Shown: positions 14,447 to 22,314, counted from the first letter of the stretch. The stretch is DNA of 22,466 bases from an uncultured Subdoligranulum sp. (GCF_937890665.1 NZ_CALADU010000213.1:1-22466); one strand, 5' to 3'. Numbers and translations: made by a program. The notes: generated by a model from the letters alone, not told the origin.

Positions 14447-15349
14447 TTAACACTCTGCCAGATAGCTCCGCAGGTTATCCAGAACCTTTTCGCTCAACAG
14501 CACAAAGGCCTGACGGGTACGTCCGGCAGATACATTGCGGCATACCACCCGGGGGTTCTGGAAGAAGCTCTCGCTTACCGGGCCCGCCGCTGCGGCGGTG
14601 TCGCAGAAGAACCAGTTGCCTTCCCGGGCGGTCCAGCGCTCCAACGCGGCACTGTCGAACCCGGGCCCGATGGACGTGTTGAACAATACTTTGCTGTCAC
14701 CCAAAGCGGCAAATTCTTCCTTGCCCAGCAGCAGGACGTTCTTGTTCAGGCAGGTAAACACCACCTCGCTCTTTTGCAGCAGCTCGTGCAGCGGCGTGTA
14801 GTGCATGCCGGCAGCCTCGGCGTCCGCCTTGGGACCACGGCAGTAGTAGCGGATCTCCGCCCCTAAAAAGTGCAGCGCTTCGGCGATCATCCGGCCCGAA
14901 GTGCCGAACCCGACCATGCCGACTTGCAGGCCGTAGATCTCCTCGGCTTCGGCGTGCAGGCGGGGCAGATCAAAGCCGTGCAGCAGACCGGTCAGTTCGT
15001 GCAGCACATATTCCACAACGCCCCGGTCGCCGTAATCCCGGATGCCTTTGACGCAAATGCCTTTCTCCCGGGCAAAAGCAATGTCCACATTGGCGCTTTC
15101 CTCCGAGTACAGGCTGCAGCACATACCGATGTAGCGAAGTTCCGGGCACCGGGCAATCACATCCCGGTCCATGCGGGATGTGTAACTCAACAAAACAGCG
15201 TCGGAATTTCCGATGCGGCGCACGATTTCGTCGTTGTTGGCGGGGATGTCGTTGTACAGCACGACTTCCTGTGCCAGATTGTGCAGTTCCTGCTCTGCCT
15301 CGGGCACCAGACTTACCGGCTCAATGGCCGTCAGTTTACGAAACATCAT
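14447..15349 (-). CDS. D-2-hydroxyacid dehydrogenase-like protein, catalytic residues not conserved
   Basis: About 300 aa with the two-domain fold of D-isomer-specific 2-hydroxyacid dehydrogenases. The substrate-domain pattern lies before residue 110, then the NAD-binding GFGTSG motif at about residues 147-152 and a C-terminal VLFNTSIGPGFDSAALERW segment. In active members the corresponding region reads N-x-x-R-G, followed by a catalytic Glu and then a P-H motif. Here the Arg position is Ile or Gly, the Glu region reads FFCDTAAAAG and the P-H region reads CRNVSAG. The normal catalytic triad therefore seems lost. The start could be 15349 or the adjacent ATG at 15346, which sits better from the AGGAGG site. 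It lies 12 bases after the NadX-like gene in one operon. The NAD-binding site is intact, so a different reaction or a sensory role is possible. Confidence 0.8.
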   Translation of the reverse strand: MMFRKLTAIEPVSLVPEAEQELHNLAQEVVLYNDIPANNDEIVRRIGNSDAVLLSYTSRMDRDVIARCPELRYIGMCCSLYSEESANVDIAFAREKGICVKGIRDYGDRGVVEYVLHELTGLLHGFDLPRLHAEAEEIYGLQVGMVGFGTSGRMIAEALHFLGAEIRYYCRGPKADAEAAGMHYTPLHELLQKSEVVFTCLNKNVLLLGKEEFAALGDSKVLFNTSIGPGFDSAALERWTAREGNWFFCDTAAAAGPVSESFFQNPRVVCRNVSAGRTRQAFVLLSEKVLDNLRSYLAEC

Positions 15350-15361
15350 GATTCCTCCTGT

Positions 15362-16159
15362 TCAGTGCAGTTCGATGGGACTGGCCAGATTGCGCAGCAA
15401 AGCGACCAGACTCCAACCTGCAATGGCGCTTTTATCGGAATAAATGTCCACCACCGCTTTGGCGCCGGCGCCCTCGATGGTAATGCAGTGGTCGTCCCCC
15501 ACAAACCCCGGTACGCTGGTAATGCGCATGTCGGTGTGTTCCGGCCCTGCGGCTGCCAGCGAAGCCGCCACCGCTACGTTTACACGGGTGGGCAGCAAAG
15601 CGATGGCTTCGGTGGCCGTGCCGGCAAAGGCGTCCATCTGGGCGGTGTCCATTTCGGGCTGGTAGACCGGAGTTCCCTGCAGGGACTGGGGGCTCTTGTG
15701 GGTGTGGAAGGAAACTTTCGGCTCCACGCCCCGGGCCCGGGCCATCAGGGTGATGGTGGACAGCACATCAAAGCCGCCCACCGCGCCGGAGGCCAGATAC
15801 ACCTTGCGCCCGCAGCGGGCCGCGGTCTGGCGTACCTGATCCAGAAAGGCTTCGTCCGCAAAGGCGCCGATAGAAATGACGGCCAGATCCGCACCGCTTT
15901 CCAGTACCGGCACCGCATTGGCCCGCAGTCCCGGAATCCCCGCGGTTTCCACCACAATGTCGGGATGCAGTGCCAGCAGGGCGGTCATATCCGGGCAGAA
16001 TGCACAGCCCGTCTGTTCGGCCAGCGCCCGGGCGGGGCCTTCGCTGCGGCTGGTCACACCCACCAGTTCATAGTCCGGCAGCAGTCCGGCGCGGTACGCT
16101 TCCGCCACAATACCGCCCAGATAGCCGCAGCCCAGAATACCCAGTTTTTTCTTTGTCAT
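15362..16159 (-). CDS. L-aspartate dehydrogenase-like protein (NadX/DUF108 family)
   Basis: A 265-aa NAD(P)-dependent oxidoreductase. The Rossmann motif GILGCGYLGG is at residues 7-16. Family hallmarks follow: GADLAVISIGAFAD, YLASGAVGGFDVL, then the FHTHKSPQSL segment and LPTRVNVAVAASLAAAG, as in aspartate dehydrogenases of the NadX type, which turn aspartate into iminoaspartate or the reverse. ATG 16159 (MTKKKLGILG) was chosen for the GGAAGGAAG ribosome site; the longer frame upstream crosses the promoter. No nadA, nadB or nadC is nearby, so a role in NAD synthesis is not supported by context. Pairing with the dehydrogenase-like gene suggests a small amino-acid or keto-acid pathway. Confidence 0.82.
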   Translation of the reverse strand: MTKKKLGILGCGYLGGIVAEAYRAGLLPDYELVGVTSRSEGPARALAEQTGCAFCPDMTALLALHPDIVVETAGIPGLRANAVPVLESGADLAVISIGAFADEAFLDQVRQTAARCGRKVYLASGAVGGFDVLSTITLMARARGVEPKVSFHTHKSPQSLQGTPVYQPEMDTAQMDAFAGTATEAIALLPTRVNVAVAASLAAAGPEHTDMRITSVPGFVGDDHCITIEGAGAKAVVDIYSDKSAIAGWSLVALLRNLASPIELH

Positions 16160-16214
16160 GGTACACTTCCTTCCCCGTAGGGCCGGACCCTGCGGGCGTA
16201 TTATCGTTGCCTTC

Positions 16215-16243
16215 ATTCTAGCATACCGCCCGTTGCCCTGCAA
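16215..16243 (-). promoter_or_regulatory. Promoter of the NadX-like operon
   Basis: TTGCAG (16238-16243) and TAGAAT (16215-16220) on the minus strand are spaced 17 bp apart. The leader is about 50 bases. Confidence 0.78.
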
Positions 16244-16276
16244 TGGACTTTCCCGGTGTGGTGCAGGAAATTTTGC

Positions 16277-16305
16277 TTGACAAGTGGGGGCAAACCTGTT
16301 ATTCT
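16277..16305 (+). promoter_or_regulatory. Promoter of the CydDC-like/ygbA operon
   Basis: TTGACA (16277-16282) and TATTCT (16300-16305) are spaced 17 bp apart. The predicted start is near 16312, immediately before the first TTAG inverted repeat. Confidence 0.82.
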
Positions 16306-16313
16306 GTCGAAAG

Positions 16314-16327
16314 TTAGCTGCCGCTAA
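16314..16327. promoter_or_regulatory. Candidate operator 1: TTAGC-N4-GCTAA
   Basis: A perfect inverted repeat lies at the predicted transcription start. TTAG/CTAA half-sites are reminiscent of DtxR/IdeR-type metalloregulator boxes; the assignment is inference. It overlaps the left arm of the leader terminator. Confidence 0.5.
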
Positions 16328-16346
16328 TCGAAGCGGTGGCTTTTTT
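16317..16346 (+). terminator. Early leader terminator
   Basis: GCTGCCGCT (16317-16325) pairs with AGCGGTGGC (16332-16340), 9 bp with two G-U pairs and a 6-base loop, followed directly by TTTTTT. It falls within 35 bases of the predicted start, so full-length transcripts must read through it, or a further promoter lies downstream. Confidence 0.7.
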
Positions 16347-16357
16347 ACTGGACGGGC

Positions 16358-16373
16358 GTTAGCTTAAACTAAC
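16358..16373. promoter_or_regulatory. Candidate operator 2: GTTAG-N6-CTAAC
   Basis: A perfect inverted repeat 20 bases before ATG 16394 shares the TTAG/CTAA half-sites of operator 1, 44 bp apart start to start. This supports a dimeric regulator binding twice in the operon leader. Confidence 0.5.
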
Positions 16374-16393
16374 TGCGAGAAGAAAGGGTTCCC

Positions 16394-16729
16394 ATGAAAA
16401 AGCTGTTTTATGGACTGCTGCTGGGCAGTTTTCTGTTCACCTTGGCGGTGCCGCTGACCGGCATCGTGGTACACAAGCTGGCATCCACCGGGTTTCTGGT
16501 ACTCTGCCTGATTCACGCCGTGGGGTGCCGAAAAAGGTTGGGATGGCGCCGCATAGCGCTTTTGGGGGCCGTGATGCTGGCCTTTGCCAGCGGGGTGTGC
16601 AGCCTGATCTTTGCCCAGATGCCGCTGGTATTGGCGGTACACAAGGTGGTATCCATTACCTGTGTGTTCTTTCTGGCGATCCATATTTTTGCCTACCGGC
16701 GCGGATTTAGGAGGAAAAGCGAAGGATGA
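16394..16729 (+). CDS. Small four-helix membrane protein with two histidine pairs (possible b-type heme protein)
   Basis: A 111-aa protein with four membrane helices at about residues 7-24, 24-44, 54-74 and 79-100. The second and fourth helices are internal repeats (VHKLAS..LIH and VHKVVS..AIH). Each holds two histidines exactly 14 residues apart (H27/H41 and H83/H97), the spacing that ligates two hemes in cytochrome b helices. DUF4405-like and b561-like small membrane cytochromes have related patterns; I cannot place it with certainty. The start has AGAAAGGG upstream. Its stop overlaps the next ATG (ATGA), coupling it to the CydD-like exporter. Heme binding is inference from spacing and context, not demonstrated. 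A cysteine lies in helix 3 (C69) and another in helix 4 (C90). Confidence 0.8.
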   Translation: MKKLFYGLLLGSFLFTLAVPLTGIVVHKLASTGFLVLCLIHAVGCRKRLGWRRIALLGAVMLAFASGVCSLIFAQMPLVLAVHKVVSITCVFFLAIHIFAYRRGFRRKSEG

Positions 16730-18459
16730 TCGATCGACGTTTGCTGGCGGCTGTACCGGAAAGCCGCAAGTACATCGCCGCCAACGTGGCGCTGCAATGG
16801 TTGGCGCTGGCGGCCAATATCCTGTTGGTGACGGCAGTCTGCCGCCTGTTGGCGGCGCTGGCCGGGGGCGAAGCACTGCCGGAAGGGGGCAGGCTGCTGG
16901 CGGCGGCACTGGTGGCCTTGGGGGTACGCTTCGGCTGTGCCGTAGGGGCTACGCGGATGAGTTATCTCTCCAGCAAAACCGTGAAGATGCGGCTGCGCAC
17001 CCTGCTTTACCGCAAATTGCTGGAACTGGGCACGGCCTATCGGGAATCGGTGCAGACCAGTGCGGTGGTGCAGGTGGCGGTGGAGGGGGTAGACCAGTTG
17101 GAGATCTACTTCGGGCAGTACCTGCCCCAGTTCTTCTATGCCATGTTGGCCCCGCTGACGCTTTTTGCGGTGTTGGCCCCCATCGATCTGCCCTCGGCGG
17201 CGGTGCTGCTGGTCTGCGTGCCGCTGATCCCCGTTTCCATTGCCGCGGTGCAGACTTGGGCAAAAAAACTGCTGGGACGGTACTGGGGGCAGTACACGGC
17301 GCTGGGGGACACCTTTCTGGAAAATTTGCAGGGGCTTACCACCCTGAAAATCTATGAGGCGGATGGCGAACGCCATCGGCAGATGAACCGGCAGGCCGAG
17401 GACTTCCGCAAGATCACCATGCGGGTGCTGACCATGCAGCTCAACTCCATCACCGTTATGGACCTGATCGCCTATGGCGGCGCGGCAGGGGGCATGGTAC
17501 TGGCGGTCAGCCGGTTGGCGGCGGGGGCGGTCAGCCTGCAAGGATGCCTGATGATTTTGCTGCTGGCGGCGGATTTCTTTTTGCCGATGCGGCTGCTGGG
17601 CAGCTTTTTCCATGTGGCGATGAACGGCATGGCGGCCAGTGAAAAGATCTTCCGCCTGCTGGATACCCCCCGACAGCCTCGGGGGAACCTGCCGGCGCCC
17701 GAGGACTGCACGCTGGCGCTGGAAGGGGTGGACTTTGCCTACGCGGCAGACCGCCCCATCCTGCGGCAGGTCAGCATGACCTGCCGACAGGGGAATTTTA
17801 CCGCTTTGGTGGGGGCCTCGGGCTGCGGCAAGTCCACCGTGGCGGCACTGCTCACCGGTCAGCGTCGGGCGGGTGCCGGGCAGGTGACACTGGGCGGTGT
17901 GTCGCTGGACCAGATCGACGAAGGAGAACTGGCCCGCACCGTCACCTACCTGTCCCACAACAGCTATCTGTTTAAGGGGACCGTCCGGGACAATCTGCTG
18001 CCGGCCCAACCCACGGCAGACGACGCTGCCCTGTGGGCGGTGCTGGAACAGGTGCGGCTGGCAGATTTTCTGCGCAGCGAGGCTGGACTGGACACGCTGT
18101 TGACCGAAAAAGGCGCCAACCTGTCGGGCGGGCAGTGCCAGCGTTTGGCGCTGGCCCGGGCACTGCTCCACGACAGCCCGGTCTATCTCTTTGACGAAGC
18201 GACCTCCAACATTGATGTGGAGAGCGAAAACGACATTATGGCGTTGATCCGTACATTGGCCCGAACCAAAACGGTGATCCTGATCTCCCATCGGCTGGCC
18301 AACGTGACAGAGGCCGATTGCTTGTATGTGATGGAGGAAGGCACTGTGGTACAGACCGGCACCCACACCGAACTGCTGGCAGCCGGGGGGCGGTACGCCG
18401 AACTCTGGAACGCCCAGCAGCAACTGGAACGCTACACCCAAAAGGAGGTCCCTGCATGA
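16726..18459 (+). CDS. ABC exporter half-transporter, CydD-like
   Basis: A 577-aa fused permease-ATPase. The six-helix exporter domain spans about residues 1-310 and the nucleotide-binding domain about 335-577. It has Walker A GASGCGKST at 363-371, signature LSGGQ at 466-470, Walker B VYLFDE at 486-491, and a switch histidine in ISHRL. The segments QGLTTLKIYEADGE and LLAADFFLPMRLLGSFFHVAMNG resemble CydD. CydDC exports cysteine/glutathione, and heme transport has also been reported; it is needed for cytochrome bd assembly in proteobacteria. The start overlaps the upstream four-histidine gene by 4 bases and the stop overlaps the next half-transporter by 4, so the two halves form a heterodimer. 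No cydAB is in the window. A generic heterodimeric exporter is the alternative. Confidence 0.87.
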   Translation: MIDRRLLAAVPESRKYIAANVALQWLALAANILLVTAVCRLLAALAGGEALPEGGRLLAAALVALGVRFGCAVGATRMSYLSSKTVKMRLRTLLYRKLLELGTAYRESVQTSAVVQVAVEGVDQLEIYFGQYLPQFFYAMLAPLTLFAVLAPIDLPSAAVLLVCVPLIPVSIAAVQTWAKKLLGRYWGQYTALGDTFLENLQGLTTLKIYEADGERHRQMNRQAEDFRKITMRVLTMQLNSITVMDLIAYGGAAGGMVLAVSRLAAGAVSLQGCLMILLLAADFFLPMRLLGSFFHVAMNGMAASEKIFRLLDTPRQPRGNLPAPEDCTLALEGVDFAYAADRPILRQVSMTCRQGNFTALVGASGCGKSTVAALLTGQRRAGAGQVTLGGVSLDQIDEGELARTVTYLSHNSYLFKGTVRDNLLPAQPTADDAALWAVLEQVRLADFLRSEAGLDTLLTEKGANLSGGQCQRLALARALLHDSPVYLFDEATSNIDVESENDIMALIRTLARTKTVILISHRLANVTEADCLYVMEEGTVVQTGTHTELLAAGGRYAELWNAQQQLERYTQKEVPA

Positions 18460-20111
18460 AACGAAACGGGTTTGCCGTGATGGCCCGGCTGATCGGGCTG
18501 GTCCGCCCGCTGACCGGTTACATGGTGCTGGCGGTGGCCATGGGGGTGGCCGGACATCTCTGCGCCACCTTCCTGACGGTGTTGGGCGGGTTTGGCATCC
18601 TGCGGGTACTGGGCTGGGCGGTACCGCTGCCGCTGGCGGGGCTGTTCGGGGCTGCCGCTGTTTTGGCGGTGCTGCGGGCCGTCCTACGGTATGGCGAGCA
18701 GGCCTGCAATCATTTTATCGCTTTCAAGCTGCTGGCGCTGCTGCGGGGCCGGGTCTTCGGCGTACTGCGCCGTCTGGCACCGGCCAAACTGGAAGGAAAA
18801 GAAAAGGGCGATCTGATCGCTCTGATCACCTCCGACATTGAGCTGTTGGAGGTCTTTTACGCCCACACCATCTCGCCGGTGCTGATCGCCCTCCTCTTCA
18901 GCGGTGGCATGACAGTCTTTATCGGGCAGTACCACCCGCTGCTGGGACTGTTGGCGCTGGCGGCCTACGGGGTAGTGGGCATTGCCGTGCCGTTGGTCAC
19001 CGCCCGGGTGTCGGGAGAGGATGGTCTGCGGGTGCGGCAGGCATCGGGGGCGCTGGCTGGGTTTGTGTTGGACAGCCTGCGGGGCCTGTCTGAAACATTG
19101 CAATACGGCGCCGGCGCCAGCCGGTTGGCAGAGATGCAGGCTCGCACCGAGGCTCTTTCCCGGGATGAGGAAAAACTCAAGCGCACGGCGGGGCGCAACA
19201 CCGCCGCCACCCAGACGCTGCTGTGGGGCTTTGATCTGGTCATGCTGGCAGCGGCCACGGGGCTCTACCGGCAAGGAAGCATAGGCTGGGACGGGGTGCT
19301 GATCCCCACCATGGCGTTGATGAGTTCCTTTGGACCGGTGGTAGCGCTGGCCAATCTGGGGGCAACCCTGCAAAGTACGCTGGCCGCGGGCAACCGGGTG
19401 CTGGACCTGTTGGAAGAAGCACCGCAGGTGGAAGATGTCCACGGGCAGGCCGAGGTGGCTTTTGCCGGGGCGGGGGCCGAGGCGGTGACTTTCGGCTATG
19501 ACGGACAAACCATTCTGGACGGGGTCACGGTACCGGTTCCGGCTGGGCAGACCATCGGCATTGTGGGACGTTCGGGCAGCGGCAAATCCACGCTGCTCAA
19601 GCTGTTCCTGCGGTTCTGGCAGGTGCGGCAGGGCCGGGTGCAGTTGTCCGGCCGCAGCGTGGAGGAGATCAACACCAAAAACCTCCGCCGTCTGGAAGCC
19701 CTTGTCACACAGGAGACCTATCTCTTCCATGATTCCATCCGCAACAACCTGCGCATCGCCAAACCGGACGCCACCGACGAAGAACTGGTGGCGGCCTGCC
19801 GCAAGGCGGCGGTCCATGACTTCATTGCCGCGCTGCCGCAGGGATACGATACCCCCGTGGGGGAACTGGGCGACACCCTTTCGGGTGGGGAACGGCAGCG
19901 GCTGGGTCTGGCCCGGGCCTTTTTGCACGACGCCCCCTTCCTGCTGTTGGATGAGCCCACCAGCAATCTGGACAGCCTGAACGAAGCGGTGATCTTGCAG
20001 GCGCTGGCCCGGGAACACGGCACCCGCACGGTGGTGCTGGTTTCTCACCGGGCGTCCACGCTGTGTGTGGCCGATACCGTTTACTCGGTGGAAAACGGGA
20101 GGGTGAGCTGA
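18456..20111 (+). CDS. ABC exporter half-transporter, CydC-like
   Basis: A 551-aa permease-ATPase partner of the preceding gene. Its membrane domain covers about residues 1-310. The ATPase domain has Walker A GRSGSGKST at 371-379, signature LSGGE at 475-479, Walker B FLLLDEP and switch VSHRAST. The Q-loop region is LVTQETYLFHDSIRNNL. The membrane-domain phrase YGEQACNHFIAFKLLALLRGRVF is like CydC (R-Y-x-E-R-x-x-x-H). ATG 18456 was chosen for AAAGGAGGT 7 bases upstream and the 4-base overlap with the previous stop; the longer frame upstream is not coding. Its stop shares a base with the next start (TGATG). Confidence 0.87.
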   Translation: MKRNGFAVMARLIGLVRPLTGYMVLAVAMGVAGHLCATFLTVLGGFGILRVLGWAVPLPLAGLFGAAAVLAVLRAVLRYGEQACNHFIAFKLLALLRGRVFGVLRRLAPAKLEGKEKGDLIALITSDIELLEVFYAHTISPVLIALLFSGGMTVFIGQYHPLLGLLALAAYGVVGIAVPLVTARVSGEDGLRVRQASGALAGFVLDSLRGLSETLQYGAGASRLAEMQARTEALSRDEEKLKRTAGRNTAATQTLLWGFDLVMLAAATGLYRQGSIGWDGVLIPTMALMSSFGPVVALANLGATLQSTLAAGNRVLDLLEEAPQVEDVHGQAEVAFAGAGAEAVTFGYDGQTILDGVTVPVPAGQTIGIVGRSGSGKSTLLKLFLRFWQVRQGRVQLSGRSVEEINTKNLRRLEALVTQETYLFHDSIRNNLRIAKPDATDEELVAACRKAAVHDFIAALPQGYDTPVGELGDTLSGGERQRLGLARAFLHDAPFLLLDEPTSNLDSLNEAVILQALAREHGTRTVVLVSHRASTLCVADTVYSVENGRVS

Positions 20112-20446
20112 TGCCCCGCGCCGACAAGCGTGACCGGGAAAAACAGGTGGTCTCCTGTATGATCGCCCTCTACTGCCGCCGCAAACACCACACCCAGAAG
20201 GGGCTTTGCCCCGACTGTGCGGCGCTGGAGGCTTACGCCCGGCAGCGCATCGACCACTGTCCTTTTATGCAGACCAAAACCTTCTGTTCCCAGTGTGCCG
20301 TCCACTGCTATCAGGCCGAAATGCGGGCCAAAATCCGGGAGGTCATGCGGTTTTCCGGCCCGCGGATGCTTTGGCGGCATCCGATTTTGGTGGTACGCCA
20401 TGGAATAGAATCCTGCCTGTCACGACGAGAAAGGAGTCCGCAATGA
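20111..20446 (+). CDS. ygbA: YgbA-like nitrous-oxide-stimulated promoter family protein
   Basis: A 111-aa soluble cysteine-rich protein. Cysteines are grouped as CxxC (CPDC) after a basic HHTQKGLC segment, then HCPFM, then CSQCAVHC, with the C-terminal FSGPRMLWRHPILVVRH block typical of the YgbA/NO-stimulated family (PF11756). The E. coli gene is induced by nitric oxide through NsrR, and YgbA homologs are linked to nitrosative stress recovery. The Cys/His arrangement suggests a metal site. The start at 20111 overlaps the exporter stop by one base and has GGGAGGG upstream. Its stop overlaps the following ATG by 4 bases. It is fully embedded in the operon. Confidence 0.85.
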   Translation: MPRADKRDREKQVVSCMIALYCRRKHHTQKGLCPDCAALEAYARQRIDHCPFMQTKTFCSQCAVHCYQAEMRAKIREVMRFSGPRMLWRHPILVVRHGIESCLSRRERSPQ

Positions 20447-20838
20447 CCATTCGCAAACTGGGCTATCTGGCACTGGGCTTTCTGGGGCTGGCGCTGGGCG
20501 CTGTGGGGGCGGTGCTGCCTTTGCTGCCTGCCTTCCCGTTTTTGCTGCTGGCGGCTTACGGCTTTGGCCGTTCCAGTCGTCGGCTGGAACGGTGGTTCAA
20601 AGGTACCCGCCTCTATCGGGACAATTTGGTCGATCTGGCTGCCGGCCGGGGCTTGACCCGGCGCGCTAAGGTCCGCATCATGGGGACGGTTACGGCCGTG
20701 ATGGCCGTGGGCTTTGTGATGATGCATGCCGTACCGGTAGGGCGCATCGTGCTGGGCTGTGTTTGGGTGGGGCATCTGCTCTATTTCCGATTCCGCATTT
20801 CCACCGTGCCGGAAAAAGACCCCACTGTCGATCATTGA
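20443..20838 (+). CDS. ybaN: YbaN/DUF454 family membrane protein
   Basis: A 131-aa inner-membrane protein with the DUF454 signature: an N-terminal helix pair (LGYLALGFLGLALGAVGAVLPLLPAFPFLLLAAYGFGRSS), then a soluble R-L-x-R-W-F segment with YRDNLVDLAAGRGLTRRAKV, and two closing helices at about 85-120. The function is unknown. Members are often next to iron, heme or stress genes. ATG 20443 has GAAAGGAG upstream and overlaps the ygbA stop. It is the last gene of the five-gene operon, followed by a terminator. Confidence 0.88.
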   Translation: MTIRKLGYLALGFLGLALGAVGAVLPLLPAFPFLLLAAYGFGRSSRRLERWFKGTRLYRDNLVDLAAGRGLTRRAKVRIMGTVTAVMAVGFVMMHAVPVGRIVLGCVWVGHLLYFRFRISTVPEKDPTVDH

Positions 20839-20856
20839 AATAAAGAAATCCTTTTG

Positions 20857-20883
20857 GCGGCGGCCTTCGGGCTGCCGCTTTTT
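20857..20883 (+). terminator. Terminator of the CydDC-like/ygbA/ybaN operon
   Basis: A 9-bp stem (GCGGCGGCC with GGCTGCCGC, one G-U pair) is closed by a TTCG tetraloop and followed by TTTTT. Confidence 0.93.
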
Positions 20884-20905
20884 GGGCGAATTTTGTTCGC
20901 TGCCC

Positions 20906-20934
20906 TTTACCCCGCACCCTGATGGCGGTATAAT
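20906..20934 (+). promoter_or_regulatory. Promoter of the brnQ-like gene
   Basis: TTTACC (20906-20911) and TATAAT (20929-20934) are spaced 17 bp apart, with a leader of about 33 bases. Confidence 0.78.
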
Positions 20935-20973
20935 GGAAGCAACTTCTTACAGGTGTGTAAAAGGAATGGGATT

Positions 20974-22314
20974 ATGAAAAAACTTACTTTTCGGCAACTG
21001 ATTATCGTGGCCAGCATGCTGTTCGGCATGTTTTTTGGGGCGGGTAATCTGATTTTCCCGGCCTCGATGGGCCAACTGGCGGGGCGCAACCTCTGGTTGG
21101 CGTCGGCGGGTTTTCTCATCACCGGTGTGGGGCTGCCGCTGCTGGGCGTGGCGGCCTTGGGCATCAGCCGGGAGGAAGGCCTGCTGGAACTCAGCAGCCG
21201 GGTCGGCAAGGGGTACGGGTTGTTTTTTACCTGCCTGCTCTACCTTACCATCGGGCCGTTCTTCGCCATTCCCCGTTGTGCCACCGTGTCCTACACCGTG
21301 GGTATCCAGCGTCTGCTGCCCGCTGCCAGTCAAACGTTGGCGCTGGCGGTTTTCTCGTTGGTCTTTTTTGCGGCGGTGCTCTTTTTCTCGCTGCGCCCCG
21401 GCGAAATTTTGACGTGGATCGGCAAAGTGCTCAATCCGCTGTTCCTCTGCTTCTTGGCGGTGTTGGTGCTGCGGGCATTGACGTCGCCCCTTGCTTCGGT
21501 GGCGGATATTGAACCCACCGGCAGCTACGCCGTGGCCGCTTTTCCCACCGGCCTGTTGGAAGGCTACAACACAATGGACGCCTTGGCCAGTCTGGCTTTC
21601 GGCATCATCGTTGTCCATGCCATCCGCAGTCTGGGGGTGGAAGAACCCGGGCAGGTGGCCAAAAGCACCGTCTTGGCGGGGCTGTTCAGCTCGCTGCTGA
21701 TGGCGGCCATCTACCTGCTGGTTACGGTGGTGGGCGCCCAGAGCTGCGGCCAGTTTGAAGCTTCCAGTAACGGCGGCGAGGCGCTGGCCCAGATCGCAGA
21801 ATACTATTTCGGCTCCGCAGGGGCCTTGATTCTGGCCGCTACCGTTACCATCGCCTGCCTGAAAACGGCGGTGGGACTTATTACGAGCTGCGGCGAAACC
21901 TTCGTCAAGATCTTCCCCGGCGGACCGTCCTACCGGGTGTGGGCGGTGACCTTCTGCGTGGTTTCCTTCCTCATTGCCAATCTGGGGCTCAATGCCATTT
22001 TGGCCTATTCCACCCCGGTGCTGATGTTCCTCTATCCCTTGTCCATCGTGCTGATCCTTCTCACGCTGGGGGGCGGCTTGTTCGGCAACCATCCCACCGT
22101 GTTGCGGTGGACCATCGGCTGCACGATGGTGGCGTCGGTATTTGATCTGCTGCGCACCTTGCCGGCGCAGGCGCAAGCCTTCCTGCATCTGGAACCGGTG
22201 GTGGCTTGGGCCGAAAACACCCTGCCCCTCTGCGCACAGGGCTTCGGCTGGGTGGTGCCTGCCCTGATCGGTCTGGTCATCGGGCTGGCACTGCGTGCGC
22301 TGCGCCGCACCTGA
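20974..22314 (+). CDS. brnQ: Branched-chain amino acid carrier (BrnQ/LIVCS family)
   Basis: A 446-aa sodium-coupled symporter for leucine, isoleucine and valine with about 12 membrane helices. The N-terminal signature FGMFFGAGNLIFPASMGQLAG and the GPFFAIPRCATVSYTVG segment are diagnostic of LIVCS carriers. Further matches are EGYNTMDALASLAFGIIVV and ACLKTAVGLITSCGETF. ATG 20974 was chosen for GGAATGGG upstream and the family-typical start; an ATG at 20953 in the same frame lies closer to the promoter and lacks a ribosome site. It is monocistronic, between its own promoter and a very strong terminator. Confidence 0.95.
   Translation: MKKLTFRQLIIVASMLFGMFFGAGNLIFPASMGQLAGRNLWLASAGFLITGVGLPLLGVAALGISREEGLLELSSRVGKGYGLFFTCLLYLTIGPFFAIPRCATVSYTVGIQRLLPAASQTLALAVFSLVFFAAVLFFSLRPGEILTWIGKVLNPLFLCFLAVLVLRALTSPLASVADIEPTGSYAVAAFPTGLLEGYNTMDALASLAFGIIVVHAIRSLGVEEPGQVAKSTVLAGLFSSLLMAAIYLLVTVVGAQSCGQFEASSNGGEALAQIAEYYFGSAGALILAATVTIACLKTAVGLITSCGETFVKIFPGGPSYRVWAVTFCVVSFLIANLGLNAILAYSTPVLMFLYPLSIVLILLTLGGGLFGNHPTVLRWTIGCTMVASVFDLLRTLPAQAQAFLHLEPVVAWAENTLPLCAQGFGWVVPALIGLVIGLALRALRRT

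Noticed and set aside
20947..22188. 413-codon minus-strand frame opposite brnQ, and a 461-codon one at 4957-6342
   Set aside because: Same antisense pattern as above; no ribosome site or domain.
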